A stretch of DNA of 64,000 bases from Denitratisoma sp. (GCA_032027165.1 JAVSMO010000001.1:1112879-1176878), one strand, 5' to 3'. Counted from the first letter of the stretch, positions 28,098 through 40,069 are shown. The notes: a model not told the origin generated them from the sequence alone. Made by a program: numbers and translations.

Positions 28098-28184
28098 GCC
28101 CGGATGGCGAAATTGGTAGACGCAAGGGACTTAAAATCCCTAGCCAGCAATGGCGTGCCGGTTCGATTCCGGCTCCGGGCACCA
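28098..28184 (+). tRNA. tRNA-Leu (TAA)
   Basis: An 87-base class II tRNA with a long variable arm: acceptor GCCCGGA pairs with TCCGGGC, anticodon TAA at 28132-28134, discriminator A and encoded CCA. I looked for a second copy of its 3' end downstream that would mark an integrated element and found none in the window. Confidence 0.97.
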
Positions 28185-28326
28185 TCAAAGCTTACTTGTG
28201 CCCAGCATACTGAATTGAATATAGATAAGGCTTTTGTATCCTTTAAGAAATTTAACATAATACAGATTATACGAACAAGATGTCGATAACTGAACTCTGT
28301 TTGACTTTGTTCCAGCCGCGCGCTAA

Positions 28327-28992
28327 CTATTCCCTTGCTCCAGCCTCTTTGAGTAAATCAACGATCTCCCTGTGGCCGCCTTCAAATGCCCACTTCAATG
28401 CGGTCCCTCCCCCTGGGGTGCGAATGTCAGTGTCGGCATGTGCCTTGAGCAGCAACTTGACCGTTTCTATGTGACCATTCTTTGCGGCTAGCATCAGCGC
28501 AGTTGCCTGGTTAGGCACCAGCGCATCGACATCAGCGCCCTTGAGTAATAAGTACGCAACGACTTCTTCATGCCCATCGAAAGCGGCATAGGCCAAAGGC
28601 GTCCATCCAGAGTGATTGATTTCTGCCCCAGCCGCCACCAGAAGTTTCACGATATCCAGATGTCCCTTCAGGGCAGCAAACATCAGGGGCGTGTCCCCAT
28701 ATTGATTCCTTATCCGCACACGCGCCCGATGCTCAACCAGGAATTGCACGAGCTCTACATTCCCCTTTTGTACCGCCAGCATAAGCAGGGAATTCCCCGA
28801 CCTGTCGACGGTATTGACGTCCATTCCACGCTGCAGAATCGAGGTGACAGTCCGCGTATCGTCATTCTCGATAGCCAGCAACAAGTCCTCATAAATGCCC
28901 GCGGAAGCTGTGCCGGAAGAGATAACCAGCGCCATGCCAAGCGCTGCAATCCTTGTCACCTTCCTTATTAGAAACAAAGTCAATTTGGTCAA
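28327..28992 (-). CDS. Exported ankyrin-repeat protein
   Basis: A 221-aa protein with a signal peptide (about 1-31, ending GTASA) and five or six ankyrin repeats from about residue 33 onward, for example GNSLLMLAVQKGNVELVQFLVEH and GDTPLMFAALKGHLDIVKLLVAAGA. It should act in the periplasm as a protein-binding scaffold; the partner is unknown. The start appears to be TTG 28992, overlapping the tatD stop as TTGA, since this gives a complete signal peptide; ATG 28935 would cut into it. It is last in the mltG-tmk-holB-pilZ-tatD operon, an order seen in other betaproteobacteria. Confidence 0.85.
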   Translation of the reverse strand: MTKLTLFLIRKVTRIAALGMALVISSGTASAGIYEDLLLAIENDDTRTVTSILQRGMDVNTVDRSGNSLLMLAVQKGNVELVQFLVEHRARVRIRNQYGDTPLMFAALKGHLDIVKLLVAAGAEINHSGWTPLAYAAFDGHEEVVAYLLLKGADVDALVPNQATALMLAAKNGHIETVKLLLKAHADTDIRTPGGGTALKWAFEGGHREIVDLLKEAGARE

Positions 28993-29762
28993 TTTATTGC
29001 AACCTTGAATAAGCGACAGAAGTTTGCGGTCGTGGTCCGTTCTACCTCCTTGACGTCCAAGCCTCTGAGGTTGGCAATTTCATTTGCCACATAGCGGACA
29101 TAAGCCGGTTCGTTGGTCTTGCCGCGATACGGTACGGGAGCCAAATACGGCGAATCAGTTTCCACCAATATCCGATCTAGAGGGATAGATTTTGCGACTT
29201 CCTTAAGTTGTTTGGCGTTCTTGAAGGTAACAATTCCAGAAAACGAAATATGAAAACCGAGGGCAATTGCACTTTCTGCTACGGCCAAGGTTTCCGTAAA
29301 GCAATGCATTACCCCTCCAACCGCTTCGGCACCCTCTTCGCGCATGATTTTCAGGGTGTCCTCCGCGGCATCTCTTGTATGAATAATCAAAGGCTTACCT
29401 GAGTCCTTGGCGGCTCTGATATGAACTCGGAAACGCTCCCGTTGCCATTCCGGTCGGTCCTTATGCCAGTAGTAATCAAGTCCGGTTTCGCCAATCCCTA
29501 TGACACGTTTGTGCTGAGCATAGCGCACTAGTTCCGCCACACCTGGCTCGGAGCAATCCTGGTGTTCTGGGTGCACGCCAACCGATGCAAAAAGATTCAT
29601 GTGCTGCTCGGCTAGAGCAAGCACGTCCGGCAACTTTTCCAGGCTGACGCCAATGCAAAGCGCTGCGCCAACATCGGCATCTTTCATTGAATTGAGGACT
29701 TGGTCGATTCTGCCGGCGAGTTCAGGGAAATCAAGGTGGCAATGCGAGTCAACCAGCATCAA
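28989..29762 (-). CDS. tatD: TatD-family metal-dependent hydrolase
   Basis: A 257-aa TIM-barrel nuclease/hydrolase of the TatD/YcfH family, with DNase activity in characterised members. The metal ligands start with DSHCHLDF (H7, H9) and continue with GETGLDYY, HTRDA, MHCFT and VETDSPYLAP. In E. coli ycfH likewise follows holB. The PilZ gene lies 12 bases upstream. The ATG at 29762 has a second possible ATG next to it (MM). DNA or RNA substrate cannot be assigned from sequence. Confidence 0.92.
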   Translation of the reverse strand: MMLVDSHCHLDFPELAGRIDQVLNSMKDADVGAALCIGVSLEKLPDVLALAEQHMNLFASVGVHPEHQDCSEPGVAELVRYAQHKRVIGIGETGLDYYWHKDRPEWQRERFRVHIRAAKDSGKPLIIHTRDAAEDTLKIMREEGAEAVGGVMHCFTETLAVAESAIALGFHISFSGIVTFKNAKQLKEVAKSIPLDRILVETDSPYLAPVPYRGKTNEPAYVRYVANEIANLRGLDVKEVERTTTANFCRLFKVAIN

Positions 29763-29774
29763 GGTGCGACACTG

Positions 29775-30143
29775 CTAAATGGTATGGGTCTGGCGGCCGG
29801 CAGGATAGCCGGCCAGGATGGTTTCTATCTTGCGCTTGGCCGCCTGTCCGGATTCGTCTTCGCTGAATTGCACCCCAATGCCCTGCGTCTTGTTGTTCTG
29901 CGCGCCTGCCGGGGTGACCCAAACAACTGATCCAGCGATGGGCAGTTTCCCGGGTTCATCCATCAGCGACAGCAGCATGAATACCTCATCGCCGATCGCA
30001 TAAGGCTTGGCGGTGGGCACAAAGATCCCCCCGCGCTTCAGATAGGGCATGTATGCTGCATAAAGCGCTGATTTTGAATTGATGTTTAGTGATAGAACGC
30101 TTGGGCGGGCACCTACAGGCTGGGGTTTTGCAGGCTCTGACAT
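29775..30143 (-). CDS. pilZ: PilZ-domain protein (type IV pilus PilZ)
   Basis: A 122-aa PilZ-domain protein located between holB and tatD, the conserved place of the founding PilZ needed for type IV pilus assembly. It contains LKRGGIFVPTAKPYAIGDEVF and GIGVQFSED, but lacks the RxxxR and (D/N)xSxxG motifs that bind cyclic di-GMP. It therefore probably does not bind the nucleotide and acts through protein partners such as PilB and FimX. Whether this organism makes type IV pili is not shown in the window. Confidence 0.88.
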   Translation of the reverse strand: MSEPAKPQPVGARPSVLSLNINSKSALYAAYMPYLKRGGIFVPTAKPYAIGDEVFMLLSLMDEPGKLPIAGSVVWVTPAGAQNNKTQGIGVQFSEDESGQAAKRKIETILAGYPAGRQTHTI

Positions 30144-30151
30144 GAAGTCCG

Positions 30152-31189
30152 TTATCTCCCACTCAAGGCTGCTCGCGCATAACGAGACAGCATGTCTTCA
30201 AGGAACAGTCGAGGATTCAATGGGTGTTGCGATACGGCCTTTATCCGCAGCAACTCATTGTAGCAGTCAATTAAAGCCGTTATCGAAGCTCGTCCCGCAG
30301 CTGCGCGAACTTCCTGCATTTTATGGGTGTGAAAAACTGCCAGACCGCATAGTTTCATGATGACCAGATCGAACACCCATTTTTGCAACCAGCTTACCAG
30401 CGTGCGCCTATCTACCGAGGCCTCCCCTTCCTTGTTTTCCTTCAGCCAGACCTCCCAACGCCCGGCTATCGCGACGGGACCGGCAAGTTCAAGTTGCGCC
30501 AAATCCCGATAAAAGCCATCCAGGCGCTCCCAGTTTCCAGCTTCTCCTGCAGCGGCCAGCGGCATACCGCCGGCGTGGGCCAGCAGGTCCTCGGCATGCG
30601 GGATGCCCGATTCCCGTAACCAGGCCATTGCCTGAGAGGTTGTTGGTTTCGGGAAGTTGAATGTGTGGCACCGGCTGAGTATCGTCGGCAATAACCTTCT
30701 TTTGTTATTAGTTATCAATATAAACAATGTACTTGATGATGGTTCTTCAAGCATTTTAAGAAGTGCATTTGCGGTGGCCTGATTCATTGCTTCGGCTGGT
30801 TGGATGATGATGATGCGGGCCCCCTGGCGGTGGGTGCCGATGCCAAGGAAGTCGTCAAGGACGCGAATTTGATTGATGCGGATCTGCTCTGACTTTTTCT
30901 TTTGGGTGGCCGGTTCCGTATCGTCATCCGCCCCGTCAGATTCGTCGCTACCTGGTTCAATCAACCTGAAGTCGGGGTGATTGCCAGCCGAAAACCAGGT
31001 GCAGGACGGGCATTTCCCGCAAGCCTCCGCAATCCCGCTTGCACTCTCGCACAGCAGCCTGGCCGCCATGGCTCGTGCAAAATCCATTTTGCCACCACCC
31101 TGCGGACCTCCAAGAAGGAGTGCATGCGGTAGGCGATCAGCCTGCCCGATAAGTCGGTTCCAGTGCTCGCTATGCCACGAATAAATCAT
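30152..31189 (-). CDS. holB: DNA polymerase III delta' subunit (HolB)
   Basis: The delta' subunit of the clamp loader that opens and closes the beta sliding clamp. The AAA+ domain has a degenerate P-loop (GGPQGGGK), a four-cysteine zinc site (CESASGIAEACGKCPSC) and the SRC box (LSRCHTFNFP). An acidic insert (about residues 78-95, GSDESDGADDDTE) is unusual. Length 345 aa is normal. It lies 5 bases after tmk. A local AT-rich stretch at about 30,690-30,790 encodes the TLFILITNNKRRLLPT segment. Confidence 0.94.
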   Translation of the reverse strand: MIYSWHSEHWNRLIGQADRLPHALLLGGPQGGGKMDFARAMAARLLCESASGIAEACGKCPSCTWFSAGNHPDFRLIEPGSDESDGADDDTEPATQKKKSEQIRINQIRVLDDFLGIGTHRQGARIIIIQPAEAMNQATANALLKMLEEPSSSTLFILITNNKRRLLPTILSRCHTFNFPKPTTSQAMAWLRESGIPHAEDLLAHAGGMPLAAAGEAGNWERLDGFYRDLAQLELAGPVAIAGRWEVWLKENKEGEASVDRRTLVSWLQKWVFDLVIMKLCGLAVFHTHKMQEVRAAAGRASITALIDCYNELLRIKAVSQHPLNPRLFLEDMLSRYARAALSGR

Positions 31190-31194
31190 TATAA

Positions 31195-31803
31195 TTATAA
31201 TGTTGCAATTATTAGTTCAAGTGATTTCTGTATTTCGGGTATGCTTTTCCTGGAGTCGATCACCTTGATGCGATCTGGTTCGGCGCCTGCCCGTTGCAAA
31301 TATGTGTCTCTGACGCGTTCGAAGAATTCCTGCGTTTCCTTCTCGAAACGATCAGGTGCATTTCCGGTTTTTGCCAATCGCCCGCAGGCGATTTCGGGGG
31401 GCAGGTCGAAAACAATCGTGAGATCAGGTTGGAAGCCGGCCTGGACCCAGCTTTCCAGCGCCATGATTTTCTCCGGAGCCAGCCCCCTTCCTCCGCCTTG
31501 GTAGGCATAGGAGGCATCGGCAAAGCGGTCTGAAACCACCCATTTCCCCGCTGCCAAGGCCGGCAGGATCAACTTGTCCAGATGCTCCCGCCGAGCGGCA
31601 AACATCAGCAACGCCTCCGTTTCGATATGCATGGGTTCGGACAGCAGCAAGGCGCGCAGTTTTTCCCCAAGCGGCGTCCCGCCGGGCTCACGGGTTGCGA
31701 CGATTTCCCTGCCCTGGTGCTTCAGAAAATCGATGAGCCAGGCATGATGGGTGCTCTTTCCTGCTCCGTCGATGCCTTCCAGAGTGATGAATTTGCCGCG
31801 CAT
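31195..31803 (-). CDS. tmk: Thymidylate kinase
   Basis: Tmk phosphorylates dTMP to dTDP for DNA synthesis. The P-loop [10 protein letters not shown] (9-18), the DR(F/Y) motif [17 protein letters not shown] and the LID region are present. Length 202 aa is normal. ATG 31803 directly follows the mltG stop (31804). The mltG-tmk-holB order is the same as in E. coli. Confidence 0.96.
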   Translation of the reverse strand: MRGKFITLEGIDGAGKSTHHAWLIDFLKHQGREIVATREPGGTPLGEKLRALLLSEPMHIETEALLMFAARREHLDKLILPALAAGKWVVSDRFADASYAYQGGGRGLAPEKIMALESWVQAGFQPDLTIVFDLPPEIACGRLAKTGNAPDRFEKETQEFFERVRDTYLQRAGAEPDRIKVIDSRKSIPEIQKSLELIIATL

Positions 31804-32799
31804 TCAATTCCCTTTTCGCAATTGGTATTTCGCCACGGCCCGGTTGTGCTCGTCCAGAGTGCGGGAAAACTGGCTGGAGCCGTCGCCGCGCGCGACGAAA
31901 TACAGCATCTCGGTTCTTGCAGGATGCAGTACCGCCTGGATCGAGGCCAGTCCGGGCATGGCGATGGGTGTCGGCGGCAGGCCGGGCCGCGTGTAGGTAT
32001 TGTAGGGGCCATCCGCCAGTAGGTCGCGCTTGCGCAGATTGCCGTCGAACTTATCGCCCAGGCCATAGATGACCGAGGGATCGGTCTGCAGCAACATCCC
32101 CCTTTTCAGCCGGTTGAGGAAAACGGAGGCGATTTGCGTGCGGTCCCGGGATTGTCCGGTTTCCTTTTCCACGATCGAAGCCAGGATCAGGGCTTCATAC
32201 GCTGATGCGTAGGGCAGGCCGGTCTCGCGGCCTGCCCATTCAGCCTGCAGTATCTGGTTCAGCTGTCGATGCGATCGCCTGAGTATGTCGATGTCGCCCG
32301 ACCCCTTGGCGAAGAGATAGGTGTCCGGAAAAAAACGGCCCTCGGCCGGTCCTTCTATGCCCAGCCTGTCCATGATCTGACTTTCCGTCCAGCCAGCCGT
32401 GTCATGGCGGATATCCGGATGGGCATCGAGGGCGGATCGCATCTGCCGGAACGTCCATCCTTCCAGGAATACGACTTCCGCCTGGGTGACGTCGCCCCGC
32501 GTCAGTTTTTCCAGCAACTGCAATGGGGTGATGCCCCGGGAAACCTCATAGCTGCCTGCCTTGATCTCTGCAGCCTTGCCCAAGGCACGCCCAAGCAAGG
32601 TGAATTGCCAGGCCGGCATCGAGAAGCCAGCCTCCTCGATCTGGCGCGAGGCGCTGCGCAGGGGGCTGCCCGCCTTGATCGTGAAGTCGAGCGGGCTGTT
32701 TTTTAACAAGATCGGCGAGATGGCGAAATACCCCATCCAGCCAACAAAGAGGAGCGCTACGGCAAACATCAAGCCGAACAGGCGAAACATCCAGCGCAT
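31804..32799 (-). CDS. mltG: Endolytic murein transglycosylase MltG
   Basis: MltG cuts nascent glycan strands and so sets their length. One N-terminal membrane segment (about 8-28) precedes the YceG-like domain. The catalytic glutamate lies in ILASIVEKETG; further conserved blocks are FLEGWTFRQM, EGRFFPDTYLF and PYNTYTRPGLPPTPIAMPG. Length 331 aa is normal. ATG 32799 gives the expected short cytoplasmic start; the frame stays open for another 83 codons with no family resemblance. It is divergent from ygfZ. Confidence 0.95.
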   Translation of the reverse strand: MRWMFRLFGLMFAVALLFVGWMGYFAISPILLKNSPLDFTIKAGSPLRSASRQIEEAGFSMPAWQFTLLGRALGKAAEIKAGSYEVSRGITPLQLLEKLTRGDVTQAEVVFLEGWTFRQMRSALDAHPDIRHDTAGWTESQIMDRLGIEGPAEGRFFPDTYLFAKGSGDIDILRRSHRQLNQILQAEWAGRETGLPYASAYEALILASIVEKETGQSRDRTQIASVFLNRLKRGMLLQTDPSVIYGLGDKFDGNLRKRDLLADGPYNTYTRPGLPPTPIAMPGLASIQAVLHPARTEMLYFVARGDGSSQFSRTLDEHNRAVAKYQLRKGN

Positions 32800-32839
32800 T
32801 ATCGGACAGGGATTGAAAAGGGGCAGGTCCGCAAAAAGA

Positions 32840-32845
32840 TATAAT
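32840..32845 (+). promoter_or_regulatory. Possible -10 element for ygfZ
   Basis: TATAAT (32840-32845) is a perfect -10 hexamer 28 bases before the ygfZ ATG, in the 74-base gap between divergent mltG and ygfZ. The only -35-like hexamer, TTGAAA at 32813-32818, is 21 bases away, too far for a normal spacer. Confidence 0.35.
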
Positions 32846-32873
32846 AACCCACCCCCAATCTGACGAAGACAAC

Positions 32874-33902
32874 ATGAATTCGAACTGGCAGAACTTCCTC
32901 GCAACCCGTGGCGCGCGCTTTGAAGCTGGCCAGGTGCTTGATTTCGGCGATGCCAAGTCTGAGCTTGCAGCTGCCGAATCTGGCACCGTGCTAGCGCCCC
33001 TGACTCAGTTCGGTCTGATCCGGGCGACCGGCGAAGATGCCGCGACATTCCTGCACAATCTGCTTTCCAACGACATCCAGCACCTCGGACGAAATCATGC
33101 CGAACGATGCGGGTTCTGCAGCCCGAAGGGGCGCCTCCTGGCCGACTTTCTGATCTGGCGCGAGAACAACGATTACCTGCTGCAGCTGTCCACCGACATC
33201 AAGCCGGCGATCCTCAAGAAACTCGGCATGTATGTTCTGCGCTCGAAAGTGAAGCTCTCGGATGCGAGCGTCGATACCGTCCTGCTCGGCATTGCCGGCG
33301 ATGGGGCAGCAGTCGCCCTTAAGGCTCTGGGACTGGAAATTCCTGCTGCGCCGTTCGATGTGGCGCATTTCGCCGACGGTTCGGCCATCCGTCTGGACGC
33401 GCACCGCTACCAATTGGCGCTGCGGCCTGACGCGGCTGTCCGGATGTGGGATCAGCTGGCTACCCTGATGACGCCGGCCGGCGCGACAACCTGGCGCTGG
33501 CTGGAGGTTGCGGCGGGCATTCCGCACATCACTTCTTTCACCCAGGAAGAGTTTGTGCCGCAAATGGCCAACCTCGAGTTGATCGGCGGCGTCAGTTTCA
33601 CCAAGGGCTGCTATCCCGGCCAGGAAGTGGTGGCGCGGACGAAATATCTCGGCAAGGTCAAGCGCCGCGCCTATCGCGCGCATGTCCAGGGAAACTGCCC
33701 CCTGCCCGGCACGGATCTTTTCAGCCCCGATCTGCCGGACCAGTCGTGCGGCAAAGTCATCGAGGCCGTGCCGAGTCCTGCGGGGGGGTGCGAGATGCTG
33801 GCCTCGATGCTGATGTCGAGTGCCGAAACGGGCGATGTGCGCCTGGGCAGCGCTGACGGCCCGCGGCTGGAATTCCGCTCCCTGCCCTACGCGCTCGAAT
33901 AG
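32874..33902 (+). CDS. ygfZ: Folate-binding Fe-S cluster repair protein YgfZ
   Basis: YgfZ uses tetrahydrofolate to help assemble or repair certain Fe-S enzymes such as MiaB. The family signature is FTKGCYPGQEVVARTKYLGKVKRR, with the key cysteine in KGCYPGQE. The fold is that of GcvT. Length 342 aa is normal. MiaB is not in the window. The NRDE gene follows after 12 bases. Confidence 0.93.
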   Translation: MNSNWQNFLATRGARFEAGQVLDFGDAKSELAAAESGTVLAPLTQFGLIRATGEDAATFLHNLLSNDIQHLGRNHAERCGFCSPKGRLLADFLIWRENNDYLLQLSTDIKPAILKKLGMYVLRSKVKLSDASVDTVLLGIAGDGAAVALKALGLEIPAAPFDVAHFADGSAIRLDAHRYQLALRPDAAVRMWDQLATLMTPAGATTWRWLEVAAGIPHITSFTQEEFVPQMANLELIGGVSFTKGCYPGQEVVARTKYLGKVKRRAYRAHVQGNCPLPGTDLFSPDLPDQSCGKVIEAVPSPAGGCEMLASMLMSSAETGDVRLGSADGPRLEFRSLPYALE

Positions 33903-33914
33903 CCGTCACAGGCC

Positions 33915-34691
33915 ATGTGCCTGATCCTGCTTGCCTGGCAGGCCCACCCCGACTACCCCCTGGTGGTGGCGGCCAATCGCGACGAGTACTTTTCCCGCCG
34001 TACTGCAGCGGCTGACTTTTGGAGCGATGCGCCGGACGTTCTGGCTGGACGCGATCTCGAGGCAGGCGGCACCTGGCTGGGCGTGACCCGAAGCGGGCGC
34101 TTTGCCGCGCTGACCAACTATCGTGATCCTGCGCGGAACAAGACGGGCGCACCTACGCGCGGCGGACTGGTTAGTCGCTTCCTGGCAGACGACCAGCCTG
34201 CCGAGAACTATTTGTCGGAGCTCGAATCCAGCGCGCATCGTTACAACGGCTTCAATCTTGTCTTCGGCGACCTGAATGGCCTATGGTGCTTTTCGAATTG
34301 TGGCGAAGGAGAACAGGCGCTCGCGCCCGGCGTGTATGGCCTGTCGAACCATTTGCTCGACACACCCTGGCCAAAGGTTGCGCGGGGCAAGTCGGCCCTG
34401 AGCGGCGCCCTTCAGGCCTTGCCCGACGAAGCGTTGCTTTTCGCCCTGTTGCGCGACGACAGCATCGCGCCGGACGAGGCGCTGCCGCGCACCGGGGTCA
34501 GCCTGGAGTGGGAGCGGCTGTTGTCCGCAGCTTTTGTCCGTTCACCTCAATATGGAACGCGTTCGGCCACCGTCCTGCTGAGAGACCGATCCGGCAGGGT
34601 TCGCTTCATCGAGCAGGGGTTCCTGCCGGATGCCTCGCCAGGCGAGAGGCGCGAGTTCGCTTTCGCCGTTTCCGGACCGGCTATTCGGTAA
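33915..34691 (+). CDS. NRDE/TANGO2 family protein (DUF833)
   Basis: A 258-aa member of the family named after the NRDE motif. It begins MCLILLAWQAHPDYPLVVAA and then has NRDEYFSRRT. The second-position cysteine could act as an N-terminal nucleophile, because the fold is Ntn-hydrolase-like; activity is unproven. Eukaryotic TANGO2 has been linked to haem and lipid handling. Its 3' end overlaps the convergent L,D-transpeptidase gene by 11 bases. Confidence 0.85.
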   Translation: MCLILLAWQAHPDYPLVVAANRDEYFSRRTAAADFWSDAPDVLAGRDLEAGGTWLGVTRSGRFAALTNYRDPARNKTGAPTRGGLVSRFLADDQPAENYLSELESSAHRYNGFNLVFGDLNGLWCFSNCGEGEQALAPGVYGLSNHLLDTPWPKVARGKSALSGALQALPDEALLFALLRDDSIAPDEALPRTGVSLEWERLLSAAFVRSPQYGTRSATVLLRDRSGRVRFIEQGFLPDASPGERREFAFAVSGPAIR

Positions 34692-35160
34692 TCTCCACCG
34701 CCGTTCTCGCCGGAACAAGGTCGAAGAGCTCGACAATATCCCGGTTGTGCATGCGGATGCAGCCGATCGAGCCGGGCTGGCCCAGCTCGGTACCGTCGGG
34801 CGTGCCATGGATGTAGACAAAGCGGCGCATGGTGTCGACATCGCCCAATCGGTTGCGGCCGGGTTCGCAGCCGGAAAGCCAGAGGATGCGCGTCAGGATC
34901 CAGTCGCGCCCCGGATGCTTGTCTGCAAGTTCGCGTGAATAGATTTCGCCTGTCGGCCGTCTTCGGACGAACACGGCGTTCTCGGGCTGTCCTGCACCGA
35001 TTTTCGCACGCACGATATGGCGGCCGCGCGGCGTACGGTAGCTGCCGCGTTGTTCCCCAGGCCCCATCTTGGAGGTCGAGACCGTGTAGGAACGCAGGCG
35101 TTTCCCCGAGTCGTCGAATAGTTCGAGAGATTGGCGGGAGAGCGAGACGCGGATCTTCAT
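34681..35160 (-). CDS. L,D-transpeptidase (YkuD) family protein without signal peptide
   Basis: A 159-aa YkuD-domain protein. The catalytic motif HGTPDGTELGQPGSIGCIRM carries the histidine, the S-x-G-C core and the arginine. Family enzymes cross-link peptidoglycan 3-3 or attach lipoproteins, and work in the periplasm. Here the domain starts almost at residue 1 (MKIRVSLSRQSLELFD), so no signal peptide is visible, and tadA ends one base upstream. Export may use another route, or the protein may be cytoplasmic. Confidence 0.85.
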   Translation of the reverse strand: MKIRVSLSRQSLELFDDSGKRLRSYTVSTSKMGPGEQRGSYRTPRGRHIVRAKIGAGQPENAVFVRRRPTGEIYSRELADKHPGRDWILTRILWLSGCEPGRNRLGDVDTMRRFVYIHGTPDGTELGQPGSIGCIRMHNRDIVELFDLVPARTAVEITE

Positions 35161-35161
35161 T

Positions 35162-35641
<480 letters not shown>

Positions 35642-35733
35642 TTACGGCTTCCCCTTGCCATGAAGAGTGCTGTAGCATTCAATTCGATTGGCATGTCACG
35701 CCCCGGTTTCGTGGACACAAGGAAGGATAAATC

Positions 35734-36501
35734 ATGGCGCGCTGGTTGCGGTTTGCACACCAAGGCTCGATCGGCTTCGGCATGGTGGACAAGGATACCA
35801 TCCAGGTCTGTTTGGGCGATCTGTTTGCCGGCGCGAACCCGAGCGGCGAGCGCCTGGCCCTGGATGCGGTAACCCTACTGCCACCCTGCCAGCCGAGCAA
35901 GATGCTGGGGCTCTGGAACAACTTTGCGGCTCGAGCGGAATTTGAAAAGCTGCAGCGCCCCGATCATCCCCTCTGGTTCGTCAAGACGAACAACTGCTTC
36001 ATGGCGCATGGTGAGCCGATCCGGCGGCCTGTGGGCTACGCAGGCCCGGTGGTCTTCGAGGGGGAACTGGGCGTGGTCATCGGCAAGCCCTGCCGGAATG
36101 TCAGCGAGGCGGAAGCCGACCAGTATGTTTTCGGTTACACCTGCGTGAACGACGTCACCGCCCGGCAAATCTTGCGCAGCGATCCGAGCTTTCCGCAATG
36201 GAGCCGCGCCAAGAGCTTCGACACCTTCGGGCCTTTCGGGCAGACCATCGCCACGGGCATCGAGCCTGACACCCTTTTCGTCCGGACACTGGTGAACGGT
36301 GTGGAGAAGCAGAACTACCCCGTGGCCGACATGTTCTTCAGGCCGCGCGCCATCGTCAGCCGCCTGTCCCAGGACATGACGTTGATGCCGGGCGATGTTA
36401 TCGCCTGCGGCACATCACTGGGGGCCGGCCCGATCGAGGAAGGCGATCTGGTGGAAATCGAGATCGAGGGTGTAGGCAGGCTATCCAACCGCTTCGACTG
36501 A
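35734..36501 (+). CDS. Fumarylacetoacetate hydrolase-family protein
   Basis: A 255-aa FAH-fold protein. Metal-binding elements are visible as FEGELGVVIGK, NDVTARQI and KSFDTFGPFG. Members include hydrolases and decarboxylases of aromatic meta-cleavage pathways and oxaloacetate decarboxylases. No pathway genes surround it, so the substrate cannot be named. It is transcribed alone and converges with guaA, with 6 bases between the stops. Confidence 0.83.
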   Translation: MARWLRFAHQGSIGFGMVDKDTIQVCLGDLFAGANPSGERLALDAVTLLPPCQPSKMLGLWNNFAARAEFEKLQRPDHPLWFVKTNNCFMAHGEPIRRPVGYAGPVVFEGELGVVIGKPCRNVSEAEADQYVFGYTCVNDVTARQILRSDPSFPQWSRAKSFDTFGPFGQTIATGIEPDTLFVRTLVNGVEKQNYPVADMFFRPRAIVSRLSQDMTLMPGDVIACGTSLGAGPIEEGDLVEIEIEGVGRLSNRFD

Positions 36502-36507
36502 ACCGCC

Positions 36508-38070
36508 CTACTCCCACTCGATGGTCGCCGGCGGCTTGCCGGAGATGTCGTAGACGACGCGGTTGATGCCGCGCACCTCGTTGATGATGCGGTTGGAGAC
36601 CTTGGCCAGAAGACCGTAAGGCAGTTCGGCCCATTGGGCAGTCATGAAGTCCTGTGTCTGCACGGCGCGCAAGGCGACCACGTTCTCGTAGGTGCGGCCG
36701 TCGCCCATGACGCCGACCGAGCGCACCGGCAGGAAGACGGCAAAGGCCTGGGAGGTCTTTTCGTACCAGTCCGCCGCGCGCAGTTCGTCGATAAAGATGG
36801 CGTCGGCGCGGCGCAGAAGATCGGCGTATTCGCGCTTCACCTCGCCGAGGATACGCACCCCCAGGCCGGGGCCCGGGAAGGGATGGCGATACACCATGTC
36901 GTGCGGCAGTCCGAGCGCCACGCCCAATTCGCGCACCTCGTCCTTGAACAGTTCGCGCAGCGGCTCCAGCAGCTTGAGATGCAGCGTTTCCGGCAGTCCG
37001 CCGACGTTGTGATGCGACTTGATGGTGTGGGCCTTCTTGGTCTTGGCGCCGGCGGATTCGATCACGTCCGGGTAGATGGTGCCCTGCGCCAGCCACTTGG
37101 CCTTCGGCAGTTTTTTCGCCTCGGCCTGGAATACCTCGACAAAGTCAGCCCCGATGATACGGCGTTTCTGCTCCGGTTCCGTGACGCCGGCCAGCCGGCC
37201 GAGGAACTGGTCGCTGGCATCGACATGAATGACCTTGACGCCGAGGCTGCGGGCGAAGGTTTTCATAACCTGCTCCGCCTCGTTCAGGCGCAGCAGGCCG
37301 TTGTCCACGAAAACGCAGGTGAGCTGGTCGCCGATGGCGCGATGGATCAGTGCTGCCGCAACGGACGAATCGACGCCGCCCGACAGGCCGAGGATGACTT
37401 CCTCATTGCCGACCTGGGCGCGGATCTTGTCGACGGCTTCGCCGATGTAATCCGGCATGTTCCAGTCGCCCGTGCAACCGCAGATGTCCAGCACGAAACG
37501 GGCGATGATGGCCTTGCCCTGGATGGTGTGGGTGACCTCCGGGTGAAATTGAACGCCGTAGAAACGGCGTGACTCGTCGGCCATTCCGGCGATGGGCGTC
37601 GCTTCGTTGCTGGCGATGACCTTGAAGCCCGGCGGCAGCTCGGTGACCTTGTCGCCGTGGCTCATCCAGACGTCGAGCAGGCCGTGGCCTTCGGCATTGA
37701 CGCTGTCCTGGATGCCTTCCAGCAGCCTGGAGTGGCCGCGGGCGCGGATTTCCGCATAGCCGAACTCGCGTTTCTTCGCCCCTTCCACCTTGCCGCCCAG
37801 TTGTGCCGCCATGGTCTGCATCCCGTAGCAGATGCCCAGGACCGGTATGCCCAGCTCGAAGACGGCCTGCGAGGCGCGATAGGCCTCTTCTTCATACACC
37901 GAGTTCGGTCCGCCGGAGAGGATGATGCCGACAGGCGCGAACTCGCGGATGAAGGCTTCCGAAACGTCGTAGGGATGCAGTTCGCAATAGACCTGCTGCT
38001 CGCGCACGCGGCGTGCGATCAGCTGCGAGTATTGCGCCCCGAAATCGAGAATCAGGATTTTTTTATGCAT
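36508..38070 (-). CDS. guaA: GMP synthase (glutamine-hydrolysing)
   Basis: GuaA aminates XMP to GMP. The glutamine amidotransferase domain (about 1-195) has the nucleophile C81 in GICYGMQ; the ATP-pyrophosphatase domain has the P-loop GLSGGVDSS, and the dimerisation domain ends KPPATIEWE. Length 520 aa is normal. It lies 20 bases downstream of guaB in the classic guaBA operon. Confidence 0.97.
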   Translation of the reverse strand: MHKKILILDFGAQYSQLIARRVREQQVYCELHPYDVSEAFIREFAPVGIILSGGPNSVYEEEAYRASQAVFELGIPVLGICYGMQTMAAQLGGKVEGAKKREFGYAEIRARGHSRLLEGIQDSVNAEGHGLLDVWMSHGDKVTELPPGFKVIASNEATPIAGMADESRRFYGVQFHPEVTHTIQGKAIIARFVLDICGCTGDWNMPDYIGEAVDKIRAQVGNEEVILGLSGGVDSSVAAALIHRAIGDQLTCVFVDNGLLRLNEAEQVMKTFARSLGVKVIHVDASDQFLGRLAGVTEPEQKRRIIGADFVEVFQAEAKKLPKAKWLAQGTIYPDVIESAGAKTKKAHTIKSHHNVGGLPETLHLKLLEPLRELFKDEVRELGVALGLPHDMVYRHPFPGPGLGVRILGEVKREYADLLRRADAIFIDELRAADWYEKTSQAFAVFLPVRSVGVMGDGRTYENVVALRAVQTQDFMTAQWAELPYGLLAKVSNRIINEVRGINRVVYDISGKPPATIEWE

Positions 38071-38090
38071 GGGTGGTGCGCCTCGTGGCG

Positions 38091-40069
<1,979 letters not shown>

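Noticed and set aside
28098..28326. tRNA-Leu as the attachment site of an integrated element
   Set aside because: No integrase, no repeated tRNA 3' end and no accessory genes follow; the next genes are the conserved mltG-to-tatD operon and its ankyrin gene.
28327..28992. Ankyrin protein as a secreted host-targeted effector
   Set aside because: It has an ordinary signal peptide and sits in a core operon also found in free-living betaproteobacteria; nothing suggests a secretion-system effector.
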